From CAVVAL01 sp963742725 (GTDB lineage: Bacteria > Actinomycetota > Actinomycetes > Mycobacteriales > Cryptosporangiaceae): a stretch of 64,000 bases of DNA. Both the position numbers and the translations under genes were made by a program. The DNA lies in the NCBI GenBank assembly GCA_963742725.1, contig CAVUMX010000004.1:496001-560000 (forward strand), read 5' to 3'. Positions 39,799-48,420 of the stretch are shown one piece after another. The notes below the pieces were generated by a model. The model saw nothing but the letters and a program-made list of their open reading frames with translations, searched no databases and had not been told where the DNA came from. Positions within the stretch are counted from its first letter, which is position 1. Every line of letters starts with the position of its first letter.

Positions 39799-40563
39799 AT
39801 GAACGATCACCGACACCGCCGGCTCGACCGGCGCGCCCTGGAGCAGTTGCTCAGTGGCGCGCCCGTCGACAGGTCCGCAGAGGCGGACCGGCTCGCCGCT
39901 TTCCTCGCCGCGGCCGCAGAGCCTGCCCGGCCCGAGGAGACGGCGGGCGAGGCCGCCGCGCTGGCGGCTTTCCGGGCGGCACGCGTTGGGGGCGTGCCGG
40001 CCGGGGCCGTCCGGCGGCCGCGGCGGGGTCTCGCCAAGGCCGTGAGTGTGAAAATGGCGGCGCTGTCGCTGGCAGCGACCGGCCTCGGTGGCGTGGCGCT
40101 GGCGGCGGGGACAGGAGCGCTCCCGACACCGGCGGAGGATCGTCCGTCGTGGGTGGAGCTGACGCCGAGCGCGCCGCCGACGACAGCCGCCGCTGGTTCG
40201 GGCAAGGCCACGCCGGGCAACTCCGGCCACGCGGATCCGCCGCGCCACACGATCCCCAGCCCGTCGCCGAGCCCGACGCTGTCGCTCGTGGAGCTGTGCC
40301 GTGACTGGCGCGAGCTTCCGTCGGGCAAGCGGCGCGATGCCCTGGAGACTCCGCGCTTCGCCCCGCTGGTCCCGGCGGCGGGCGCGAAGAAGAAGGTCGC
40401 CAAGTACTGCCGGGAGTTGACCACAACCGCCAAGCCGTCTCCGACACCGACGGGCACGCCGTCGCCGGAGGCGGACACCAACAACGACGAGGACGACGAG
40501 AACCGCGGCGACGAGTCGAGCGTCGCTGGGATCGTCCCTCTTCCCGAGCCGGACAGGAGCTGA
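39799..40563 (+). CDS. Probable membrane-associated partner of the ECF sigma factor
   Basis: A 254-residue protein with a basic cytoplasmic N-terminus of about 85 residues, a weak hydrophobic segment (about 86-105, KMAALSLAATGLGGVALAAG) and a Pro/Thr/Ser-rich extracytoplasmic part containing two Cys near CRDWRELPSGKR and KYCRELT. The tail is acidic. Position immediately after the sigma gene (34 bp) and topology fit an anti-sigma or sigma-linked surface protein, but no zinc HxxxCxxC anti-sigma motif is present. Function unproven. Confidence 0.65.
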   Translation: MNDHRHRRLDRRALEQLLSGAPVDRSAEADRLAAFLAAAAEPARPEETAGEAAALAAFRAARVGGVPAGAVRRPRRGLAKAVSVKMAALSLAATGLGGVALAAGTGALPTPAEDRPSWVELTPSAPPTTAAAGSGKATPGNSGHADPPRHTIPSPSPSPTLSLVELCRDWRELPSGKRRDALETPRFAPLVPAAGAKKKVAKYCRELTTTAKPSPTPTGTPSPEADTNNDEDDENRGDESSVAGIVPLPEPDRS

Positions 40564-40590
40564 CCTTCCCCCGGGTCGACTCCGTGTCCT

Positions 40591-40644
40591 GACTTCGGGG
40601 CCGCGCGGCCGCGTTCCCCCGTCGCGCCGCGCGGCCCCGAAGTC
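40591..40644. terminator. Bidirectional hairpin terminator
   Basis: Perfect 19-bp arms (40591-40609 and 40626-40644) with a 16-nt loop lie between convergent stop codons at 40563 and 40653. Confidence 0.7.
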
Positions 40645-40652
40645 CTGCCCGG

Positions 40653-42281
40653 TCAGTGGCCGAACGTGATCCAGTTGAGGTTCACGAAGTCGGCCGGCTG
40701 GCCACTGGTGAACGTGACGAACACGGTCCTCAGGCCGGTGACGCCGGACATGTTCGCGGGGACCGTCCGCCAGCTCTGCCAGCCGCCGGTGTTCGCGACG
40801 CCGAAGGTGCCGACCGGTGCGCTGGTACGGCTGCCGATCCGCACCTCGACCAGTCCGCTGACGCCGCCGCCCGCGCCGGACGCCACCCGGGCGACGAACT
40901 GGGTCGCGGCGGCGGATCCGAAGTCCACGTTGTTGAACTGGATCCAGTCGCCGTTGCCGAGGCTGGTGAGGTTCTGGCCGCCGCCGGTGTCGGTGGTGGT
41001 CTGCTTGACGGTGCCGCCGTGCGCCGCGTAGTTCTCCGCCTGGATCGTCGAGTACGCGCTGATGACGCCGCCGGTCGGACCAGGCGTGGGGCTCTGCGAA
41101 GGCGTCGGGTCCGGGCCGGGGCCTCCGCCGGCGCCGAACGGGGTGAGCGTCAGCGTGATCGACCGGGGCGCGAGGTCCTGGATGTAGGAGGCGAAGTCGA
41201 CGACGTCGTCGAAGGCGAACCCGTACGCCTTACCGTCGGCCGAGTTGGCGTGCATGATCCGCGCGTAGTGGTTGCTGATCGGCTGCTGGTAGAAGGTGGA
41301 CGCGCTGGTCGTGGGCTGGGACGCGAAGTCCCGCAGCGTCGACCGGTTGAACCCGGCGCCGAGGATCGCGGCGACCGGCCCGGAGATGCCGTCGTTCGGG
41401 GCGAGCAGGGCGCCGTCGCAGAAGAAGACGTCCTTGGTCGTCGGACGGTTGAACGCCCGCACGCCGCCGGTGAAGACGAGCTGGCTGCCCTGGATCCGGC
41501 CGGTGAACGTCCCCGCGTTCGTGCGGACCGTCATCGGCGTGCCCGCGTACCGCGCCCAGACCTCCGCGATGTACGGATCGAAGTAGCCGGCGGAGAACCG
41601 TCCGGCGTTGATGCCGTGGCCGGGCGCGATCACGCGCAGGTTGTCGCCGACGATCAGCGACCGGAACGCGGGTAAGGCGCTGATCTGGGAGAAGATGCGG
41701 TCCCGGGCGCCGGACGTGAGGGTGCCGGTGGTCTGCGTCGCGTTGCCGACGAGCCGGATGCTCATCGGGATGCTGAACATGTCGACCATCGTCGTGTTGC
41801 AGAACATCCCCGCGCCGTTGAACGTGAACTCCATGCAGTCGTGGAGGACGGTGTAGTTCGGGTCGGTGGAGACCCAGCCCGCCGGGTACTGGAGCGCGGG
41901 CCGGCCGGCCCCGTCGATGACTACGCGGAACCGGAGCTTGGTCCCGATCGCGAAGTAGACCCGCCCGGACATGTTGGGCAGGTTGATCGTGGTGTTTCCG
42001 CTGCCTGCGAGGGGGATCGACAGGTCGGCGAAGCCGTCGGGCCCGTTGAGGCCGGTGTGGACCGCGGCGAGCGTGCCGCCGCGGGTGACGTACGACTGCT
42101 GGCCGGTGGCCAGGTTCGTACCGACGATGTACAGGGTGATCTGACCGTTGGTGTACCGGCCGGTGCTGTTGACCACGGTCAGCGGCATGTTCGGCGCCGC
42201 CAGCACCTTCGACGCGAGGGCGAGGACGGGGGCGCCCAGGGCGACCGCCGCTCCGCCGAGAACCACTCTTCGGGTGACCAT
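40653..42281 (-). CDS. GH64 beta-1,3-glucanase with CBM6-like module
   Basis: A 542-residue exported enzyme with a twin-arginine-type signal (TRRVVLGGAAVALG). The catalytic region (about 30-385) resembles GH64 laminaripentaose-producing beta-1,3-glucanases (HDCMEFTFNG, SNHYARIMHANSADGKAYGFAFDDV). A Pro/Ser/Thr linker (about 392-412) leads to a C-terminal CBM6-like module (about 415-542, IQAENYAAHGG, GDWIQFNNVDFG). It degrades fungal-wall and storage beta-1,3-glucan. ATG at 42281 has GAGGAGG 9 nt upstream. It is divergent from a GH81 gene and shares its operator region. Confidence 0.9.
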   Translation of the reverse strand: MVTRRVVLGGAAVALGAPVLALASKVLAAPNMPLTVVNSTGRYTNGQITLYIVGTNLATGQQSYVTRGGTLAAVHTGLNGPDGFADLSIPLAGSGNTTINLPNMSGRVYFAIGTKLRFRVVIDGAGRPALQYPAGWVSTDPNYTVLHDCMEFTFNGAGMFCNTTMVDMFSIPMSIRLVGNATQTTGTLTSGARDRIFSQISALPAFRSLIVGDNLRVIAPGHGINAGRFSAGYFDPYIAEVWARYAGTPMTVRTNAGTFTGRIQGSQLVFTGGVRAFNRPTTKDVFFCDGALLAPNDGISGPVAAILGAGFNRSTLRDFASQPTTSASTFYQQPISNHYARIMHANSADGKAYGFAFDDVVDFASYIQDLAPRSITLTLTPFGAGGGPGPDPTPSQSPTPGPTGGVISAYSTIQAENYAAHGGTVKQTTTDTGGGQNLTSLGNGDWIQFNNVDFGSAAATQFVARVASGAGGGVSGLVEVRIGSRTSAPVGTFGVANTGGWQSWRTVPANMSGVTGLRTVFVTFTSGQPADFVNLNWITFGH

Positions 42282-42311
42282 CGTGGGACGCCTCCTCTGC
42301 GCGGATCTGCT

Positions 42312-42323
42312 GAGAGCGCTCTC
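42312..42323. promoter_or_regulatory. LacI-type operator, copy 1
   Basis: GAGAGCGCTCTC, a perfect 12-bp palindrome with the central CG typical of LacI/CebR-family operators, 31 bp upstream of the GH64 start. Confidence 0.75.
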
Positions 42324-42525
42324 TAGCCATGTTTCGGCAGAGTGTCGTGTACGTGTTCCGCGGGTGTCAAGGCAGGGTTTCTCAGGATTCACGCCCACGG
42401 GACCGGAGTTGGAGGTAAAGGGGCGGAGTTGTCTGACCTTTACGCCCTCACCAGGCGTGTTCTCCTCGTGGCAATACGGAGGACACGTTGACGAAATCCT
42501 CGCCGGGGCGTTAGCGTCCGAATTG

Positions 42526-42537
42526 GAGAGCGCTCTC
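42526..42537. promoter_or_regulatory. LacI-type operator, copy 2
   Basis: A second identical GAGAGCGCTCTC, 42 bp upstream of the GH81 start. With copy 1 it brackets the 298-bp divergent promoter region, so one regulator could control both glucanases. Confidence 0.75.
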
Positions 42538-42579
42538 ACAGGCCCGTCACGCCCCCGCCCCCCTGCTTCGGGAGGAACG

Positions 42580-45489
42580 ATGAACCTGCTCACCGTCCGG
42601 CACCGCACCCTGGCTACCGCCGGGGTTCTGGCGCTGGCCGCAGGGTTCCTGACCTTCGTCGTGGTCCAGCCTGCCGGCGCAGTTCCGGTCGGCGCCGGCA
42701 GCTACACGACCACACAGGTCGGACCGTTACCGTCGGGCTGCGGCTCGATCTCGTCGAATCCGCGCCAGTGGGCCACGGCCAACGCACCGGCCGGTCCGAT
42801 CCCCACCAACGACTGGTGGTCCTCGATCCTCTACAAGCGGACGGACTGTGCGTTCGGCGAACCGCTGCACGCGCACCCGGTCTCGTACGACACGCTCAAC
42901 GCGGGCCTCGGCTTCTCGTACAACACCACGCCGACGATCAGCGGCACCTCGACCGGCGTCGGCGAGTTCCACTACCAGTACAAGCAGGACTTCATCGCCG
43001 GCGTCGCGGGCCTCAACTCGCCGGACGTGAAGGTCGACGGCTGGACCGACTGGACCGTCACCCCGTTCTGGAGCGACGGCGCCCGCACCATGAAGGCCAC
43101 GATCGGGCACGGGCTGCCGTTCGCGTACTTCCAGGTCACCGGCGGCAACGGGCAGATCACGACCGCGTCCCCGCCGACGGTGTGGTCCAACAGCGGGCCG
43201 ACGATCGGCTACACGGTCGCCGGTCACGACTACGTCGCCTATGCGCCGGCCGGCTCCACCTGGACCGTCAACGGCGTCTCGATCAGCTCGACGCTCGCGG
43301 GCAAGGGCTTCTTCTCGATCGCGGCGCTGCCGACGACGCCGTCCACCCCGGCCGCCGACCGGGCCGCGCTGGCCACGAGCTTCGGCACCCGGGCCCACGC
43401 CCACGTGACGGGGACGCGCGTGTCGTACAGCTACAACCAGGCGAACGCGACGGTCACGTCCACCTACCAGTTCACGACGACCGCCCGCGAGGGCACCGCG
43501 TCCGGCACGGTCGTCGGCCTCTACCCGCACCAGTGGAACTACCTCACCGGCGCCACGCCGATCGCGCAGTCGTACGTCTCGGCGCGCGGTCCGATGAAGG
43601 TGCTCAACGGGGTGACGCAGTTCCAGACGTCGATGAAGTTCAACGGCGTCCTGCCCGAGGTACCGGCCGTGGCCGACAACAGCGGGGCGGACGGCACCAC
43701 GCTCGCGAACCACCTCGCGGCCGTGCAGGGCAACCCGATGGACATCCGCAACGACGACACGTACTGGACCGGCAAGGGCCTCGGCCGCGCCGCCCGCATC
43801 GCCGAGATCGCCGACCAGGTGGGCAACACAGCCGTCCGGGACAGTGCGTTGAACGCGATCAAGGGTCGGCTGACCGACTGGTTCACCGCGCCGGCCGGCA
43901 AGGCCTCGCGCGTCTTCTACTACAACCAGAACTGGGGCACGCTGATCGGCTACCCGGCGTCGTACGGGTCCGACCAGGAGCTCAACGACCACCACTTCCA
44001 CTACGGCTACTACATCGCGGCCGCCGCGACGCTGGCCAAGTTCGACCCGGCGTGGGCCGCCAACAACCAGTACGGCGGCATGGTGGACCTGCTGATCCGG
44101 GACGCGAACAACTACGACCGGAACGACAACCGCTTCCCGTACCTGCGTGACTTCGACATCTACGCCGGCCACGACTGGGCGTCCGGGCACGGGTCGTTCG
44201 GGGCGGGCAACAACCAGGAGTCCTCGTCCGAGGGCATGAACTTCGCCAACGCCCTGATCCAGTGGGGCCAGGCGACCGGCAACAACGCCGTCCGCGACGC
44301 GGGCATCTTCATCTACACGACCCAGGCGGCGGCGATCCAGGAGTACTGGTTCGACTCGCGGAACGCGAACTTCCCCTCGGCGTTCGGGCACAACACGGTC
44401 GGCATGGTGTGGGGCGACGGCGGCGCGTACGCGACGTGGTTCAGCGCCGAGCCGGAGATGATCCAGGGCATCAACATGCTGCCCGTCACCGGCGGCCACC
44501 TCTACCTCGGCTACAACCCCGGGTACGTGACCACGAACTACAACGAGCTGGTGACGAACAACGGCGGACCGCCGACGGTGTGGCAGGACATCATCTGGCA
44601 GTTCCAAGCCACCGGGAACGGCGACGGCGCGCTGGCGAACTACCGCGCCAACCCCAACTTCACGCCCGAGGAAGGGGAGAGCAGGGCACACACGTTCCAC
44701 TGGATCCGCAACCTCGCCGCACTGGGCACAGTGGACCGCACGGTCACCGCGAACCATCCCCTCGCGTCGGTGTTCATCAAGAACGGCGCCCGGACGTACG
44801 TCGCGTCGAACATCACGAACGCCGCGCGCACCGTCACGTTCTCCAACGGCACCACACTGAACCTCCCGCCGGGTAGGACCGTCGCGTCCGGCGCGTTCAA
44901 CTGGAGCGGCGGCAACGCGACCGGCGGCGGGACGGCGAGCCCGTCGCCCACGCCGTCCACCTCGTCCAGCCCGTCGCCGTCCAGCTCACCGAGCCCGACG
45001 CCGTCGCCGACCGGGCAGCCCGGGTCGGCGACGCAGTACCTCAAGACCGGTGGCGTGCTGTCCGGCACCGCCGGTGCGGCCGGCACGGTGTCGGTGAGCG
45101 CGGCGAACGGCAACTGGGACGGCACCCCGCACAACCCGCAGGTCTTCACCGCCACCGGCCTCACCATGACCCACACCGGCGGCGGGACGAACTTCGACCT
45201 GTTCGTCGACGCGGGCAGCGGGGTCGGCAACGCCACCCAGGTGCGGGTCTCCTACGACCTGACCGGCAACGGCAGCTGGGAACGGGTCGAGACGTACCGG
45301 TACTTCGCGACCGATCCGGTCACGGGGTACGAGCACTACACGCAGGGCCAGCAGCTGCTCTCGTCGTCGGGGTCGCTCGGCAACCTCGCGGGCGGGCGCG
45401 TCCAGGTCGAGGTGTGGAGCGCGATCGGCAACGGTCCGACCACGGTCGGCGTCGGCAACCAGTCGCTGATCAGGCTGCCGTACGCGTAA
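42580..45489 (+). CDS. GH81 endo-beta-1,3-glucanase with C-terminal glucan-binding module
   Basis: A 969-residue secreted enzyme. Signal peptide is about 1-33. The GH81 catalytic region spans about 45-770, with NDWWSSILY near the start and the acidic active-site stretch NNQESSSEGMNFANA (about 545-560). A Thr/Pro/Ser linker (about 785-812) precedes a module of about 150 residues resembling CBM56 (about 815-969, YLKTGGVLSG to SLIRLPYA), which binds beta-1,3-glucan. RBS GGAGG immediately precedes the ATG. The product attacks fungal cell walls together with GH64. Confidence 0.9.
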   Translation: MNLLTVRHRTLATAGVLALAAGFLTFVVVQPAGAVPVGAGSYTTTQVGPLPSGCGSISSNPRQWATANAPAGPIPTNDWWSSILYKRTDCAFGEPLHAHPVSYDTLNAGLGFSYNTTPTISGTSTGVGEFHYQYKQDFIAGVAGLNSPDVKVDGWTDWTVTPFWSDGARTMKATIGHGLPFAYFQVTGGNGQITTASPPTVWSNSGPTIGYTVAGHDYVAYAPAGSTWTVNGVSISSTLAGKGFFSIAALPTTPSTPAADRAALATSFGTRAHAHVTGTRVSYSYNQANATVTSTYQFTTTAREGTASGTVVGLYPHQWNYLTGATPIAQSYVSARGPMKVLNGVTQFQTSMKFNGVLPEVPAVADNSGADGTTLANHLAAVQGNPMDIRNDDTYWTGKGLGRAARIAEIADQVGNTAVRDSALNAIKGRLTDWFTAPAGKASRVFYYNQNWGTLIGYPASYGSDQELNDHHFHYGYYIAAAATLAKFDPAWAANNQYGGMVDLLIRDANNYDRNDNRFPYLRDFDIYAGHDWASGHGSFGAGNNQESSSEGMNFANALIQWGQATGNNAVRDAGIFIYTTQAAAIQEYWFDSRNANFPSAFGHNTVGMVWGDGGAYATWFSAEPEMIQGINMLPVTGGHLYLGYNPGYVTTNYNELVTNNGGPPTVWQDIIWQFQATGNGDGALANYRANPNFTPEEGESRAHTFHWIRNLAALGTVDRTVTANHPLASVFIKNGARTYVASNITNAARTVTFSNGTTLNLPPGRTVASGAFNWSGGNATGGGTASPSPTPSTSSSPSPSSSPSPTPSPTGQPGSATQYLKTGGVLSGTAGAAGTVSVSAANGNWDGTPHNPQVFTATGLTMTHTGGGTNFDLFVDAGSGVGNATQVRVSYDLTGNGSWERVETYRYFATDPVTGYEHYTQGQQLLSSSGSLGNLAGGRVQVEVWSAIGNGPTTVGVGNQSLIRLPYA

Positions 45490-45500
45490 CACCCACCACC

Positions 45501-45531
45501 GGCCGGGCCCGCACGCGTGGCGGGCCCGGCC
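45501..45531. terminator. Bidirectional hairpin terminator
   Basis: Perfect 12-bp arms (45501-45512 and 45520-45531), 7-nt loop, between the GH81 stop and the convergent oxidoreductase stop, which it touches. Confidence 0.65.
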
Positions 45532-46502
45532 TACGGGATCAGGACCACCTTGCCGGTCGTGGCACCGGCTTCCAGGGCGGTGTGCGCGGCGGCGGCGTCG
45601 GACAGCGGGAACCGCTGCACGGCCGGTGCCAGGTCGCCGGCCGCGGCGGCGGCCAGCGACTTCTCCTCGAACTCGCGGAGCCGCCGCATGACCCAGGCGC
45701 CGAGCGGGACGGATGCGGTGAGGCTGCGCGCGTACAGGTCGGCGGTGGTGACCTGGGTCGGCTCGCCGGCCGACCAGCCGAACATGACGATCCGCCCGCC
45801 GGGGCCGAGCAGCTCGAAGGCGCCGCGCCCGACGTCGCCGCCCACGCCGTCCAGGACGACGGTCAGGTCACGGCCGTCGAGCTGGTCGCGGATCTGCTGG
45901 GTCCAGTCCGGATCGTGGTAGTCCACGGCGATCTTCGCGCCCTGCTCGCGCGCGCGTTCGACCTTCGCCGCGCTGCCCACCACGCCGACGACGAGCGCGC
46001 CCACCCGCTGTGCGGCCTGGACGAGCAGGGTGCCGATGCCGCCCGCCGCCGACGTGACGAGGACGACGTCGTCGCCGGTGATCTGCGTCCGCTCCAGGAT
46101 CGCGACGGTCGTGCGGCCGGTGCCGATCATCGCCACGGCGGCCTCGTCGGCGAGCCCGTCCGGGACGGGGTGGACGGCCTCGACCTCGCGGACGGCGAGT
46201 TCGGCGTACCCGCCGCTGGCCTGCCCGAGGTGGGCGACGACGCGGCGGCCGATCCAGCTCTCCTCGACGCCGTCGCCGACCGCGTCGACCGTGCCGGCGA
46301 CCTCACGGCCCGGTGTCATCGGCAGGTCGGGTAACGGGAACGGTCCACCGTGGACACCGGACCGGATCGACGTGTCGAGAAGGTGGACGCCCGCCGCGGC
46401 GACCGCGATCCGTACCTGGCCGGGGCCTGGCCGCGGATCCGGCACCTCCTCGTACCGCAGGTTCTCGGCTGGACCGAACTCGTACTGCCTGATCGCGCGC
46501 AT
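45531..46502 (-). CDS. Zinc-free quinone oxidoreductase (MDR family)
   Basis: A 323-residue NADPH-dependent medium-chain reductase. GroES-like N-terminal domain (about 1-120) and Rossmann domain (about 125-255) with nucleotide motif VLVTSAAGGIGTLLVQ (about 146-161). The structural and catalytic zinc Cys ligands of alcohol dehydrogenases are missing, which places it with QOR/zeta-crystallin-type enzymes that reduce quinones or enones. ATG at 46502. Neighbours give no pathway clue. Confidence 0.9.
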   Translation of the reverse strand: MRAIRQYEFGPAENLRYEEVPDPRPGPGQVRIAVAAAGVHLLDTSIRSGVHGGPFPLPDLPMTPGREVAGTVDAVGDGVEESWIGRRVVAHLGQASGGYAELAVREVEAVHPVPDGLADEAAVAMIGTGRTTVAILERTQITGDDVVLVTSAAGGIGTLLVQAAQRVGALVVGVVGSAAKVERAREQGAKIAVDYHDPDWTQQIRDQLDGRDLTVVLDGVGGDVGRGAFELLGPGGRIVMFGWSAGEPTQVTTADLYARSLTASVPLGAWVMRRLREFEEKSLAAAAAGDLAPAVQRFPLSDAAAAHTALEAGATTGKVVLIP

Positions 46503-46643
46503 CGGACTCCCCGTTCGTTTGGCCATCTGTCCGTGCCAACCCGCGGGGCGGTCAGTTGTTCCCTGATCCGCGCTTTGCGTCCAGCGAGACAAATCAGCGT
46601 AAATAGGCTGTATAGGCATACGATGCCCGGGCCGCGACGACGT

Positions 46644-46655
46644 GACAACGTTGTC
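46644..46655. promoter_or_regulatory. LacI-type palindrome GACAACGTTGTC
   Basis: A perfect 12-bp palindrome of the kind found in front of secreted carbohydrate-active genes of actinobacteria. It precedes a ribosome-binding site (46682-46687) and a start codon (46694) that now lead into only seven codons. Confidence 0.6.
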
Positions 46656-46693
46656 GGCGAGCGATCTGCCCCTTCACAAGCGGGAGGATCCCC

Positions 46694-46821
46694 ATGCGCA
46701 CGATGCTGAGCACGTGACCGCGAACACCGCGCCCGTGACGCTGCACAACGTCACGGCCCGCATGGCCCGCTACGTCCGGCTGACCGTCGCGCGCCGGGAC
46801 TTCCCCGGAATCACCTACTAG
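46694..46821 (+). pseudogene. Deletion scar of a secreted carbohydrate-active gene (probable)
   Basis: ATG at 46694 with GGGAGG six bases upstream encodes only MRTMLST before TGA. A second frame starting at GTG 46714 gives 35 residues ending in ARYVRLTVARRDFPGITY, which resembles the last strand of an F5/8 type C (discoidin, CBM32-like) domain. Operator, ribosome-binding site, first codons and a C-terminal domain remnant are thus adjacent, as if the body of a glycosidase gene had been deleted. The domain match is short, so this is tentative. Confidence 0.4.
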
Positions 46822-46871
46822 TACTGGCGCCGGGTTGTGGGGTTCGTCGCGCGGGGCGAGGATCGGTAGTC

Positions 46872-47084
46872 ATGACCACCGATCCGGCCCCACGCGACGA
46901 ACTGGCCACTGTCGAAGCCGAGATCGCCGAGCTGCGGCGCGGCATCGACGCGCTGCGCGAGAGCAACGACGGACCGACGGACGCCGCCGAGGTGGCCTCG
47001 ACCCTGACCGCCATCGAGGAGCAGACCGCACTCATCGCAGCCCTGGAGGCCAAGCGGGACGAGCTGCGCCGTGAGCCGACCTAG
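46872..47084 (+). CDS. Small coiled-coil protein
   Basis: A 70-residue acidic, soluble protein whose whole length fits one or two amphipathic helices (heptad pattern in about 12-35 and 45-66, rich in Glu, Leu, Ala and Arg). No family recognised. RBS-like GAGGAT lies about 8 nt before the ATG. Its end overlaps the convergent YidC-family gene by 4 bp. It may be an accessory or scaffolding peptide; function unknown. Confidence 0.55.
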   Translation: MTTDPAPRDELATVEAEIAELRRGIDALRESNDGPTDAAEVASTLTAIEEQTALIAALEAKRDELRREPT

Positions 47085-47767
47085 ACCCTGCTCCTGAGCA
47101 CCACCGTCTGGGCCAGCGTCCATGCCGTGGTCGTGAGCACGAACAAGCTGCCGGCCAGCGGGAGGAACAGCACCGCGGCCATCGGCGCGTACGGCACCAC
47201 CCGCGTCACGGTGCCGAGGAATCCGGTGGCGGGCGGTCCGACGGGGTGGATCAGCCGCGGCCACGCCCACCCGAGCACGGCGAGCAGGGCGAGGATCGCG
47301 ACGAACACGAGCAGGTGCGGCCCAGGTACCGCGTAGAGGTGGGCGCTGAGCGGCACTCCGAACAGGCCCTGCTGGAGCAGGGGATTCGCGTGCCCTCCGA
47401 ACGTGGGGGAGACGAACACGCGGTAGAGCCCGGCGAAGAACGGCGCCTGAACCAGGACAGGGAGAAAGGAACGCATCATGCCGCCCTTCTCCGACCGGTA
47501 CAGGGTGAGGAGTTCGGTCTCCAGCCGGCGCTCGTTGTTCCGGAACCGCTCGCGGAGGGCCGTCACCCTGGCGGTGAACAGGCGCCGGCGCTGCTCGGCG
47601 CGGTGCTGCGCGTAGCCGGCCGGGACCAGCAGCAGGCGCAGCACGATCGTGCCGAGGACGACGGCCATGGCGGTCGAGGTCGGTCCGAACACCGGCTCGA
47701 TCGCCTTGGCTAGTCCGGTGACGAGGTGGAAGGCGGGCAGGGCGAGCAGGTCGAGCGGATTGGCCAT
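47081..47767 (-). CDS. YidC/Oxa1-family membrane protein, short form
   Basis: A 228-residue polytopic membrane protein with about five helices. YidC-type features are the amphipathic start, the basic cytoplasmic loop with LYRSEKGGMMRSFLPVLVQAPFFAGLYRV-type conservation (split here over about 88-118) and the hydrophilic-groove Arg region RLLLVPAGYAQHRAEQRR. It lacks the large periplasmic domain of proteobacterial YidC. Family members insert and fold membrane proteins. It is probably an accessory paralogue, since the main yidC normally sits near rnpA/dnaA, which is not here. It is preceded by a DUF6412-like gene. Confidence 0.85.
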   Translation of the reverse strand: MANPLDLLALPAFHLVTGLAKAIEPVFGPTSTAMAVVLGTIVLRLLLVPAGYAQHRAEQRRRLFTARVTALRERFRNNERRLETELLTLYRSEKGGMMRSFLPVLVQAPFFAGLYRVFVSPTFGGHANPLLQQGLFGVPLSAHLYAVPGPHLLVFVAILALLAVLGWAWPRLIHPVGPPATGFLGTVTRVVPYAPMAAVLFLPLAGSLFVLTTTAWTLAQTVVLRSRV

Positions 47768-47824
47768 GGTTGTCCTCCGGAAAGGTCCTGACGGCTGTCG
47801 GGCACGAGGCCCAGGTGAGAGCGG

Positions 47825-48088
47825 TCAGGCGGGGGAGGGAGCTCGCGGCCGGGGGCGACCCGGGGCGTCAGGGTGGAGCTGCGGCAGGAACGCCGTGCGG
47901 CGGGCCTGGCGCCGGAGCGTGCTCGCGGCGACCGGGACGGCACCCGGAACGCTGGCGGCGCCGACCATGACGGCCGCGACCAGCACGACCAGGGTCGCCG
48001 TGACCGCCGCCGCGACGGTCGGCTCGGAGCTGACCAGCACCGTGAGCGCCAGCAGCAGGCTGGCGAGGCGGAACCCGATCCCTGGCAC
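47825..48088 (-). CDS. Small membrane protein, DUF6412-like
   Basis: An 87-residue protein with two hydrophobic segments (about 5-25 and 28-52) and a basic/Pro-rich tail (RRQARRTAFLPQLHPDAPGRP), typical of the DUF6412 proteins found next to YidC paralogues in actinobacteria. I start it at the GTG at 48088, which follows CTGGAGGAC; the frame is open further upstream. It precedes the YidC-family gene by 57 bp in the same direction and is probably co-expressed with it. Confidence 0.7.
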   Translation of the reverse strand: MPGIGFRLASLLLALTVLVSSEPTVAAAVTATLVVLVAAVMVGAASVPGAVPVAASTLRRQARRTAFLPQLHPDAPGRPRPRAPSPA

Positions 48089-48420
48089 GTCCTCCAGGGT
48101 ACGGGCCCGCCGCCACCCCTTACGTGCGTTCGCCGGCCGTCTGCTTGGCGTCGATCCGCCAGATGCTGCCGGCCGCACCAAGCCCGCGTGTTGCTCGGAT
48201 GAGGAAGGGGCGCCCTATCTCGGGGGCGAGATCGACTCGCTGGTGGAGCGTGCCCGGGATGTCGCGCGATCCGCCCGGCGCCGTAGGTCCATCTGAGTTT
48301 CGCGGACGGAAAGCGTCGGTTATCCGACAGTGGCGTGCCCGAATCGATCCCGTGGCTGCTGCTAGCTTGCCTTTCCCGAGCGTGCCGCCCGGGTGTAGGC
48401 ACAAGGAAGCAGGACCACGC
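48089..48420. other. Intergenic region, no convincing gene
   Basis: 332 bp between the DUF6412-like gene (minus) and the WD40 gene (plus), so it must hold two divergent promoters. Short open frames have no start signal or recognisable motif. A small inverted repeat GTCGG-TTAT-CCGAC lies at 48315-48328. AAGGAAGCAGG before 48421 is the WD40 ribosome-binding site. Confidence 0.5.

Noticed and set aside
46714..46821. A functional 35-aa peptide gene
   Set aside because: The GTG overlaps the TGA of another short frame and has no ribosome-binding site of its own; a domain remnant explains it better.
48120..48420. Small genes between the DUF6412-like and WD40 genes
   Set aside because: Frames on both strands lack start signals and any conserved-looking motif.
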